Shown piece after piece: positions 57,578-64,000 of a DNA stretch of 64,000 nucleotides. A program made the translations under genes and the position numbers. The notes beneath the pieces are model-generated. The model saw nothing but the letters and a program-made list of their open reading frames with translations. It was not told the DNA's origin and did not search any database. Numbering within the stretch: position 1 is the first letter of the stretch; every line of letters begins with the position of its first letter. This DNA is from Streptococcus pneumoniae. GTDB lineage: Bacteria > Bacillota > Bacilli > Lactobacillales > Streptococcaceae. The stretch is taken from positions 62,001-126,000 of the forward strand of contig NZ_CFGI01000006.1 in assembly GCF_001347015.1 (NCBI RefSeq). Reading direction: 5' to 3'.

Positions 57578-57626
57578 GTCTCGCACCTAGCGGAGCGAGA
57601 CGGACTGAAAGTCACATAATAAAAAT

Positions 57627-57664
57627 AATCTCCACTTTCAAACTTGAAGGTGGAGATTTTGTTT
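57627..57664 (+). terminator. Probable original terminator of coaBC-S-component operon
   Basis: AATCTCCAC..TTGAAGGTGGAGATT hairpin (57627-57657) with TTTTGTTT. It lies just beyond the IS200 element and in the right direction for the coa operon. Confidence 0.75.
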
Positions 57665-57702
57665 GAGGTAGTTTCTTTTTAGTGAAATCTTTACCAATAT
57701 TT

Positions 57703-57818
57703 ATACTCAATGAAAATCAAAGAGCAAACTAGGAAGCTAGATGCAGGTTGCTCAAAACACAGTTTTGAGGTTGTGGCTGGAAGCTGACGTGGTTTGAATT
57801 TGATTTTCGAAGAGTATA
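57703..57818 (-). repeat. BOX element with shortened boxA
   Basis: TACTCAATGAAAATC to GATTTTCGAAGAGTAT, reverse orientation. boxC and part of boxB are normal; boxA has lost the TACGGCAAGGCGAC core and keeps only GCTGACGTGGTTTGAA. With the IS end and terminator it fills the 417-nt stretch between tnpA and niaX. Confidence 0.88.
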
Positions 57819-57849
57819 AATCCTTGCTTTATTGTCTGGTTTATAGTAC

Positions 57850-57867
57850 TATACTAGTGTATATACA
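57850..57867 (+). promoter_or_regulatory. niaX promoter region with candidate NiaR site
   Basis: TATACT (57850-57855) followed by the palindrome TGTATATACA (57858-57867), 20 nt before the start. As niaR is the next gene, this is the likely NiaR operator. The -35 is not clear. Confidence 0.45.
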
Positions 57868-57886
57868 GACAAAAAAGGAGATTCTT

Positions 57887-58414
57887 ATGAATACACGGAA
57901 AAAGACACAATTTATGACAATGACTGCCCTTTTAACGGCTATTGCGATTTTGATTCCAATTGTTATGCCTTTTAAGATTGTCATTCCTCCTGCTTCTTAC
58001 ACTCTAGGGAGCCATATCGCTATTTTTATTGCTATGTTCTTATCGCCCTTGATGGCAGTTTTTGTCATCCTAGCCTCTAGTTTTGGATTTTTGATGGCTG
58101 GCTATCCCATGGTTATCGTTTTTCGAGCTTTTTCCCATATCTTTTTTGGGACTTTGGGGGCTCTTTACCTACAAAAATTCCCCGATACCCTAGATAAACC
58201 AAAATCTTCCTGGATTTTCAACTTTGTGTTAGCGCTTGTCCATGCCCTTGCTGAAGTATTGGCCTGTGTCCTTTTTTACGCAACTTCCGGTACCAATGTA
58301 GAAAATATGTTTTATGTTCTATTTGTGCTAGTTGGATTTGGTACAATTATCCATAGTATGGTAGACTATACATTAGCACTAGCTGTCTATAAAGTGCTTC
58401 GAAAACGCCGTTAA
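57887..58414 (+). CDS. niaX: Niacin ECF transporter S-component NiaX
   Basis: 175 aa, hydrophobic, about five to six membrane segments. MTMTALLTAIAILIPIVMPF, IPPASYTLGSHI and MAGYPMVIVFRAFSHI fit the NiaX family, which captures niacin (vitamin B3) for NAD synthesis and uses the shared EcfAAT module. AAGGAG precedes the ATG at 57887. Followed after 11 nt by its probable regulator niaR. Confidence 0.88.
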   Translation: MNTRKKTQFMTMTALLTAIAILIPIVMPFKIVIPPASYTLGSHIAIFIAMFLSPLMAVFVILASSFGFLMAGYPMVIVFRAFSHIFFGTLGALYLQKFPDTLDKPKSSWIFNFVLALVHALAEVLACVLFYATSGTNVENMFYVLFVLVGFGTIIHSMVDYTLALAVYKVLRKRR

Positions 58415-58425
58415 GAGGAAAAACT

Positions 58426-58941
58426 ATGACAAAAGATCGCAAACAAGCTCTGCTCCAACTCTTGAAAGAAGCTCCTAAAGCCCTCAACGGCCAAAGTTTG
58501 GCTGAACATTTTCATGTCACACGTCAGGTCATTGTACAGGACATTGCAATTTTAAGAGCCGATGGCGCTCCTATCCTATCCACCAATCGTGGCTACATCT
58601 ATAAGCAAATTGATACCAATCCATACGTCCACAAACTTTTCAAAGTCAAACATGAAGTTGAAGAAATCGGTCAAGAACTCCTTGCTATCGTAGATAATGG
58701 TGGACGTGTTCAAAACACCTTGATTGACCATCCCGTTTATGGAGAAATTGAAACCTTGCTGAAACTGTCTTGCCGCAGAGATGTTCAACATTTTCTAGAA
58801 CAAGTCGAGCATTCTGATTTTAGACCTTTATCTGAATTAACAGATGGTGTCCATTACCACCTAGTCGAAGCCGAAACAAAACAAGACCTCCACTATATCG
58901 AGGAGGCCTTGGATCAGCTAGGTTATTTAGTAAAAGACTAG
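58426..58941 (+). CDS. niaR: Niacin-responsive repressor NiaR
   Basis: 171 aa. N-terminal HTH_11 winged helix (GQSLAEHFHVTRQVIVQDIAILRADG) and a 3H domain with three conserved histidines (TLIDHPVYGE, HSDFRPLS, DGVHYHLVEA) that bind metal and niacin. It represses niacin uptake and NAD genes when niacin is ample. Operon with niaX. Confidence 0.9.
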   Translation: MTKDRKQALLQLLKEAPKALNGQSLAEHFHVTRQVIVQDIAILRADGAPILSTNRGYIYKQIDTNPYVHKLFKVKHEVEEIGQELLAIVDNGGRVQNTLIDHPVYGEIETLLKLSCRRDVQHFLEQVEHSDFRPLSELTDGVHYHLVEAETKQDLHYIEEALDQLGYLVKD

Positions 58942-59141
58942 AAGGTTTTCTTCTCCCAATCGTCTTCTGTACGGCGAGGGTAGAAAAATTCAGATTTGTC
59001 CGGAGCTTCCATCATCTCCATCAGAGGTAGCATATCATAGGCCAGATCCAAGTTTGGAATCTGGTCTTTTTGAATCCAATAGCTCAAATAGTAACAATGA
59101 TATTTAAAAACTACATTGAATGAAGATGAATAAGTACCTAC
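58938..59141 (-). pseudogene. 3' remnant of an unidentified gene beside the rbs operon
   Basis: An open stretch of 67 codons ending TAG encodes a protein-like C-terminus (VFKYHCYYLSYWIQKDQIPN, DLAYDMLPLMEMMEAP, FFYPRRTEDDWEKK). It has no start codon and is preceded by a stop 13 nt from the rbsB end. The composition is that of a real protein; a NUDIX-type hydrolase tail is possible, but I do not recognise it firmly. It overlaps the niaR stop codon by two bases. It looks like the leftover of a gene cut by arrival or loss of neighbouring DNA. Confidence 0.6.
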
Positions 59142-59153
59142 TTATTAAATATA

Positions 59154-60119
59154 TCACCAGTTATGTTGATCAACATTATCCTTAGTCACAAGATAAATTG
59201 GAGAAACTGTTTCTTTTTCTAGTTTTTTCCCTTGATAATGATCAATTGCTGATTGAATAGCAATTTCACCCATCTTAGCTGGTTGCTGAGCAATAGTGGC
59301 AGTAATATCACCTTTGGCAATAGCATCATGTGCATCTGGTTGACCATCAATACCAACAATTAATACATTGCTAAGACCAGCTGCTTTTACTGCTTGTGCA
59401 GCTCCTAAGGCCATCTCATCATTCTGTGCAAAGATTGCTTGTACTTCTTTGTTTCCTTGAATCATATTTTGCGCTGTATTCAAAGCTTTTGCGCGATCAA
59501 AATTAGCGGATTGACTAGAAAGAACATCTAAATTTGTCTTTGAAATTTGTTCAAATCCTTTACCTCTATCTACAGTTGCAGAAGCGCCAGGGACTCCTGA
59601 TAATTCAAAAGTTTTTGCTTTTTCTCCCAATTGCTTGGTAATAAATTCTGCAGCCATTTTACCTGCTTCTACGTTATCAGAAGCAACAGTTGTCAAGACT
59701 TCACCGCCATTACTACCGCGGTCAATTAAGATTACTGGAATATTTGCATTATTAGCAGCTTTAATAGATGTTACAATTGCGTCAGAATCAACTGGATTAA
59801 TTAGTAAAGCATCTACATTTTGACTAATAAAATTTTGAATATCATCTGCTTGTCTAGCAGCATCATCTTGTGCATCTGCTATCTTCAAAGTTACTTCTTT
59901 TTCTCTTGCGGCTTTTTCAAGACCATCTTTCATAGCTACAAAATAGGGATTGTTAGTAGTCGAAATAGAAACTCCTAATTTTAATTCTTTTGCCGACTTT
60001 TGAATCGTAGATTTATTATCATTTGATGAATTTCCTAAACCAGTTTTTCCACAAGCTACTAAAGCAAAAATAAATGTTACAAACAAAGCAAAAATGCTAA
60101 TTCTTTTAATATTTTTCAT
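59154..60119 (-). CDS. rbsB: Ribose ABC transporter substrate-binding lipoprotein
   Basis: 321 aa. Lipobox ALVAC with Cys23, then a periplasmic-binding-protein fold (NNPYFVAMKDGLEKAAREKE, DAQDDAARQADDIQNFISQ, FAQNDEMALGAAQA). Captures ribose at the cell surface. Last gene of the operon, 103 nt after rbsC; that gap contains a small GGGA/TCCC hairpin but no terminator. Confidence 0.94.
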   Translation of the reverse strand: MKNIKRISIFALFVTFIFALVACGKTGLGNSSNDNKSTIQKSAKELKLGVSISTTNNPYFVAMKDGLEKAAREKEVTLKIADAQDDAARQADDIQNFISQNVDALLINPVDSDAIVTSIKAANNANIPVILIDRGSNGGEVLTTVASDNVEAGKMAAEFITKQLGEKAKTFELSGVPGASATVDRGKGFEQISKTNLDVLSSQSANFDRAKALNTAQNMIQGNKEVQAIFAQNDEMALGAAQAVKAAGLSNVLIVGIDGQPDAHDAIAKGDITATIAQQPAKMGEIAIQSAIDHYQGKKLEKETVSPIYLVTKDNVDQHNW

Positions 60120-60222
60120 GTTATTACTCCTAGTAATATATATCTATAGGGATAGTTTCAATCCCGATTATTGTACGTCATCTAATAAATTGTTACTATT
60201 TCCAAAAAAATTGAAAATTATT

Positions 60223-61167
60223 CTACTGTTTTACAACTTTAAAACGATCAATCAGAACAGCAATTAAGATTACAACTCCTTTTACTACTTGTTGCCAAAA
60301 TGCTGAAACACCGATAATATTAAGTCCATTATTCAAAACCCCAATAATTAAAGCACCTATTAAGGTCCCCAGTATACGACCTTTACCTCCTGATAATGAT
60401 GTTCCCCCAAGAACAACAGCTGCAATAGCATCCATTTCATAACTAGCACCTGCTGTTGGTTGAGCAGAACTTAAGCGTGATGTTATAATCAATCCAGAAA
60501 TTGAAGCCATAATACCTGAAATTGAATAAATGATAATTTTCACTTTATTTAGTTTCACACCTGATATATATGCTGCTTTTTCATTCCCCCCTATAGCATA
60601 CACAGATTTACCAAATGCTGTTTTATGAAGTAAAACATATAAAACAATAAATACAATAAACATAATAATTACAGGAAATGGAATTCCGACTATATAACCT
60701 TGCCCCAAAAATTGAAATAAGAATGTATCACTTAATCCTTTTGTAATAGGATTCCCATTTGTATAAACAAGTGTTGCGCCTCTAAAAATAGTCATAGTTG
60801 CTAAAGTAACGATAAATGGAGCTAATTTCCCGTAGGAAATCAATAAACCATTCATCATCCCCAGTATGCAACCCAAAATTAAAGAGATGAGAATTGCTAA
60901 CGTAACAGGCATTCCAGATCCTAATAAACCTGCTGTTAGCGCACTGGATAAGGCTAAAATTGATCCTACTGATAAATCGATTCCACCTGTTAGAATAACA
61001 AAAGTCATTCCAAAAGCAATCAGTGCATTTGATGTTACTTGCAATAGTAAATTTAACAGATTATTTGCTGTTAAAAAATTTGAATTGATAATAGTGATGA
61101 CAGCCATTAAAATTATCAATGCTATTACTGTTGTCAATTCTGACATATACTTCATAGTATTTTTCAC
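60223..61167 (-). CDS. rbsC: Ribose ABC transporter permease
   Basis: 314 aa, eight to ten membrane helices, BPD_transp_2 family (ILTGGIDLSVGSILALSSAL, IAAVVLGGTSLSGGKGRILG). Starts one base after rbsA. Confidence 0.95.
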   Translation of the reverse strand: MKNTMKYMSELTTVIALIILMAVITIINSNFLTANNLLNLLLQVTSNALIAFGMTFVILTGGIDLSVGSILALSSALTAGLLGSGMPVTLAILISLILGCILGMMNGLLISYGKLAPFIVTLATMTIFRGATLVYTNGNPITKGLSDTFLFQFLGQGYIVGIPFPVIIMFIVFIVLYVLLHKTAFGKSVYAIGGNEKAAYISGVKLNKVKIIIYSISGIMASISGLIITSRLSSAQPTAGASYEMDAIAAVVLGGTSLSGGKGRILGTLIGALIIGVLNNGLNIIGVSAFWQQVVKGVVILIAVLIDRFKVVKQ

Positions 61168-61168
61168 A

Positions 61169-62647
61169 CTATTGTCCTCCTGTAGCTAGTTGCATAACTT
61201 TTTCTTGTGTAGCTTCTCGACGTGTTAATTCCCCACTAATTCTACCTTCATGCATGACCATAATGCGATCACTGACTCCAATCACTTCTGGTAAATCTGA
61301 AGATACCATAATAATCGGCACACCTCGTTCAGCCAATTCATTCATTAATTGGTAAATTTCACGCTTAGCTCCAACATCTACCCCACGAGTTGGCTCATCT
61401 AAAATCAGTACTTTTGGTGCAATACCTATCCATTTTGCTAAAACTACTTTCTGTTGGTTACCACCAGAAAGTGTTCCAACTTCCTTATCTGGATAACCTG
61501 ATTTAATTCGTAGCCTATCAATTAAACGTTGTACAAATATATCACTTGTTTTATTATCGAAAATGCCATTTTTAACAAAATCACGAGTACTAGGTAAAGT
61601 CATATTATCTTTAATAGAAAAATCTAAAATCAATCCCTCATCTTTACGATCTTCTGTTAAGAAACCAATTCCATGCTTAATTGCTTCAAAAGGATTTTTA
61701 ATTATCAGTTGTTCTTCGTTTATTATAATTTGACCAGATTTTAAAGAATCAATTCCAAAAATTGCTCGCATTATTTCAGTACGACCAGCACCCATCAAAC
61801 CAGAAAAACCAAGAATTTCCCCTTGACGTACATAGAAAGAAATATCCGTAAAAGCATCACCAGAAAGATTATTAGCTTGAAAAACAATATTCCCAATCTC
61901 AGCCTTTTTTTCTGGATAATAATCTTCTAATTCACGACCTACCATCTTCTGAACTAATTCATCCGCATTAGTTAACTTCGTTTTCTTAGTATCAATTACA
62001 AACCCATCCCTCATAACAGTTATAAGATCTGTAATCTTAAAGATTTCTTCCATCCGATGTGAAATATACACAATACCTACACCATCAGATTTTAATCCTT
62101 CTATCACTTTAAAAAGTGTTTCAGTTTCACGATCAGTTAAAGCTGCTGTGGGTTCATCCATAATTAACAAGGAAACTTCTGATAATAGACATTTTGCTAT
62201 TTCTATCATTTGTTGTTGTCCGACTGATAATTGACCAATGATTGCATCGAGAGGAATAGATATATTAAGACGTTTAAATGCTTCTTTAGCTTTCCTTTCC
62301 ATACTAGCTTTATCTAGAAACCCAATCGAATTTTTAATTTCTCTTCCTAAAAAAAGATTATCAAGTACAGTCATATCCGGCCAAGTATTCATTTCTTGAT
62401 GAATAAAACTCAGTCCAAACCGTTCTGCCTCTTGAGGATTAGAAAATGTTTTTTCTTTTCCATCAATAAAAATAGTTCCTGAAGTAGCTGGAAAAAGTCC
62501 AGTTAAAATATTCATTAAGGTTGATTTGCCTGCACCATTCTCTCCCATTAAAGCATGAACTTCTCCTGAATTAAGAACCAAATCAATACTTTCTAAAACA
62601 CGATTATTCCCAAAAGATTTTGAAATGTTCTTCATTTCAATTTTCAT
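61169..62647 (-). CDS. rbsA: Ribose ABC transporter ATPase
   Basis: 492 aa, two fused nucleotide-binding domains. The first has Walker A GENGAGKST and LSVGQQQMIEIAK; the second has the usual degenerate Walker A (GLMGAGRTE) but a full LSGGNQQKVVLAKW signature. Energises RbsC. Confidence 0.95.
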   Translation of the reverse strand: MKIEMKNISKSFGNNRVLESIDLVLNSGEVHALMGENGAGKSTLMNILTGLFPATSGTIFIDGKEKTFSNPQEAERFGLSFIHQEMNTWPDMTVLDNLFLGREIKNSIGFLDKASMERKAKEAFKRLNISIPLDAIIGQLSVGQQQMIEIAKCLLSEVSLLIMDEPTAALTDRETETLFKVIEGLKSDGVGIVYISHRMEEIFKITDLITVMRDGFVIDTKKTKLTNADELVQKMVGRELEDYYPEKKAEIGNIVFQANNLSGDAFTDISFYVRQGEILGFSGLMGAGRTEIMRAIFGIDSLKSGQIIINEEQLIIKNPFEAIKHGIGFLTEDRKDEGLILDFSIKDNMTLPSTRDFVKNGIFDNKTSDIFVQRLIDRLRIKSGYPDKEVGTLSGGNQQKVVLAKWIGIAPKVLILDEPTRGVDVGAKREIYQLMNELAERGVPIIMVSSDLPEVIGVSDRIMVMHEGRISGELTRREATQEKVMQLATGGQ

Positions 62648-62660
62648 AGGTAACCCCCTT

Positions 62661-63059
62661 CTAAATAATAACTCCTGATTGCAAGATTATATTCGAATAT
62701 GGTGTATCTTCCCCAGTGCGAATAACTGCCTTAACTTTAGTATTCATAGCTTTCAATTCTTCATGACTAATATATTCAATAATTATATTCGATCCTAAAA
62801 GATCTAGAACTGCTTGCCACTGTTCTTTGTTTTTTTCCTTAATTTCTTCTGCTAAGAAAATTTTTTCAATAAGTACATAATCTGAATATTCTTTTAAAAC
62901 TTCTAAAAAACTTGGACTACCTTTTCTTAATGCTAAATCAATTTTGTCAACACCTTTTGGAACTGGCAATCCTAAATCTCCGATACAAACCAAATCCATA
63001 TGACCTAAATCATCAGCTAGTTTTGCTATATTACTATTTAAAATCCCATATTTCTTCAT
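62661..63059 (-). CDS. rbsD: D-ribose pyranase
   Basis: 132 aa. MKKYGILNSNIAKLADDLGHMD with the catalytic His20 is the family signature. Interconverts pyranose and furanose forms so that RbsK receives furanose. Overlaps rbsK by 26 nt. Confidence 0.95.
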   Translation of the reverse strand: MKKYGILNSNIAKLADDLGHMDLVCIGDLGLPVPKGVDKIDLALRKGSPSFLEVLKEYSDYVLIEKIFLAEEIKEKNKEQWQAVLDLLGSNIIIEYISHEELKAMNTKVKAVIRTGEDTPYSNIILQSGVII

Positions 63060-63945
63060 ATCCTGAATGCTCCTTTATTTCTTTCAAACTCGGCATTCCT
63101 CCTTGCGCTCCAAATCTTTGAACAGAAAGATGTGAAGCAATCGTTGCAAAGGACAATGCAACATTCATCTCTTTTCCTTTTGAGATAGCATAAGCAAAAG
63201 CACCATTAAACGTATCTCCTGCTCCTGTAGTATCAACTACTTCTGCTTTTATAGCAGGAATCTTCTGAACTGCTGTCCCATCATAATAAATAGAACCTTC
63301 AACTCCTAATGTCACAATCATTTTATTAGGATAAATTTTAATAATTTCTTCTAATTTCTTATCTGGAAAAAGCTCTGAACATTCATGCTCATTAGGAGTC
63401 ATAAAATCACAAAAAGGAATCATCTCTATGTCTGTTTCTCTAGCTGGTGCAGGATTGTAAAGCACCTTAACTTGATTTTCTTGACAAAATTTAGCTATAG
63501 ATAGGTTGGCTTCATGTGGTATTTCATTCTGTAATACAACAATACTTGCATCACTAATCAATTCCCACTCATTTTTCCAATCATTTGTTTTAACTAAATT
63601 ATTCGCTCCGGGATAATAAATAATCCTATTATCACCTCCATATAAAGTAATTTGTGCAACTCCTGTAGATTGTGGTACCGTTCCCACATGTTCTGTAGAA
63701 ATATTATTATTTTGCAGATTACTTAGTAAATCTGCTGAAAAAATATCTTCTCCGACGTTTCCAAATATGTAAATATTATCTTCTACACTTGATAATCTAC
63801 CAATAGCTACCGCTTGATTTGCACCTTTTCCACCTGGAACTATATTAAATAAATCCCCAAAAATCGTTTCACCTCCTTCTGGAATCCTTTTTGTTCTCAT
63901 AACTAAGTCCATTGAAATACTTCCAACAACAACAATTTTACTCAT
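63034..63945 (-). CDS. rbsK: Ribokinase
   Basis: 303 aa, PfkB family. VPGGKGANQAVAIGRL near residue 40 and DTTGAGDTFNGAFAYA near residue 240 with catalytic Asp. Phosphorylates ribose for entry to the pentose phosphate pathway. Its ATG overlaps the preceding stop codon (TAATG). Confidence 0.96.
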   Translation of the reverse strand: MSKIVVVGSISMDLVMRTKRIPEGGETIFGDLFNIVPGGKGANQAVAIGRLSSVEDNIYIFGNVGEDIFSADLLSNLQNNNISTEHVGTVPQSTGVAQITLYGGDNRIIYYPGANNLVKTNDWKNEWELISDASIVVLQNEIPHEANLSIAKFCQENQVKVLYNPAPARETDIEMIPFCDFMTPNEHECSELFPDKKLEEIIKIYPNKMIVTLGVEGSIYYDGTAVQKIPAIKAEVVDTTGAGDTFNGAFAYAISKGKEMNVALSFATIASHLSVQRFGAQGGMPSLKEIKEHSGYEEIWDFK

Positions 63946-64000
63946 TACTTTCTCCTTAATGTATTTCTTTCTACGTATCTAACAGGTAGTTTAATTTTAG
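63945..64000 (-). CDS. rbsR: 3' end of ribose operon repressor RbsR (partial)
   Basis: The minus strand reads ..KIKLPVRYVERNTLRRK then TAA. The LPVRYVERNT pattern is the usual C-terminus of LacI-family repressors such as RbsR. The stop overlaps the rbsK ATG, and the rbsK ribosome site AAGGAG lies inside this gene. Only 17 residues are visible; identity rests on context and the tail motif. Confidence 0.65.
   Translation of the reverse strand, partial: KIKLPVRYVERNTLRRK

Larger units (their letters stand above)
56815..57620 (-). mobile_element. IS200/IS605-family insertion sequence, inactivated
   Basis: Approximate limits. It holds one Y1 transposase gene (broken) and terminal-region hairpins: ACCACCCGT/ACGGGTGGT (56818-56838), AGCCAGCG/CGCTGGCT (56868-56891), CACCCGC/GCGGGTG (57553-57569), GTCTCGC/GCGAGAC (57578-57601). 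IS200 elements have subterminal hairpins instead of inverted repeats and make no target duplication. It sits between the S-component gene and what looks like that operon's original terminator (57627). Confidence 0.8.

Noticed and set aside
57080-57586. Full 168-codon frame of the IS200 transposase
   Set aside because: The first 39 codons precede the ribosome site and MAQKAHSL start; the frame also ends early compared with the family, so it is treated as a pseudogene starting at 57469.

Overview
The window is a chromosomal segment of a Mitis-group Streptococcus (S. mitis / S. oralis / S. pseudopneumoniae type, close to S. pneumoniae). Evidence: several BOX repeats whose boxA core matches the classic BOXA1R primer site; the housekeeping gene order (ptsHI, nrdHEF, lac, lepA-recN-argR-xseAB, srtA-gyrA, ldh, vicRKX-mutY-fhs-coaBC); a cysteine-free MutY; and proteins that read as pneumococcal orthologues. 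An antigen I/II-like LPXTG adhesin and a complete ribose operon point to a commensal relative rather than a typical pneumococcus, but species cannot be fixed from the sequence alone.

Layout. 1-3.7 kb: 3' end of a DhaK-like gene, a ClbS/DfsB-like gene, a YkgJ-like cysteine-cluster gene, and ptsHI. 4-7.7 kb: class Ib ribonucleotide reductase nrdH-nrdE-nrdF behind two NrdR boxes. 8-20.7 kb: a lactose/galactose island with divergent lacR, the lacABCD tagatose-6-phosphate pathway, lacT with its RNA antiterminator site and terminator, the lactose PTS (lacF, lacE), lacG, lacX, and a galactitol-family PTS (IIA-IIB-IIC) probably used for galactose. 21-29 kb: a tightly packed minus-strand cluster xseA-xseB-ispA-tlyA-argR-recN-phosphatase-lepA. 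29-40.4 kb: surface adhesin, udk, truB, a DUF2130 gene, metY-type sulfhydrylase, formate/nitrite channel, srtA and gyrA. 40.5 kb: ldh with a cre-like site.

41.8-48.8 kb is a defence-like island. It holds an Eco57I-type methyltransferase gene, an Abi_2 (AbiD/AbiF-type) gene, a giant GIY-YIG/T5orf172-helicase gene ending in half a methyltransferase, and a relBE toxin-antitoxin pair. The most interesting local signal is a consensus promoter followed within about 10 nt by an intrinsic terminator in the leader of the Abi_2 gene. This predicts a roughly 50-nt structured RNA and/or attenuation of the Abi gene. 48.9-54.8 kb: the VicRKX (WalRKJ) system, clusterless MutY and formate-tetrahydrofolate ligase. 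55-59 kb: coaB (apparently leaderless), coaC, an ECF S-component, an IS200-like element with a broken transposase, niaX-niaR and a truncated gene. 59.1-64 kb: ribose operon rbs(R)KDACB.

Together the genes describe sugar-PTS metabolism under catabolite and local control, cell-wall and DNA housekeeping, and one accessory defence cassette. Small repeats (BOX, RUP-like, a repeated terminator) sit in the gaps. No tRNA, rRNA or CRISPR array was seen.
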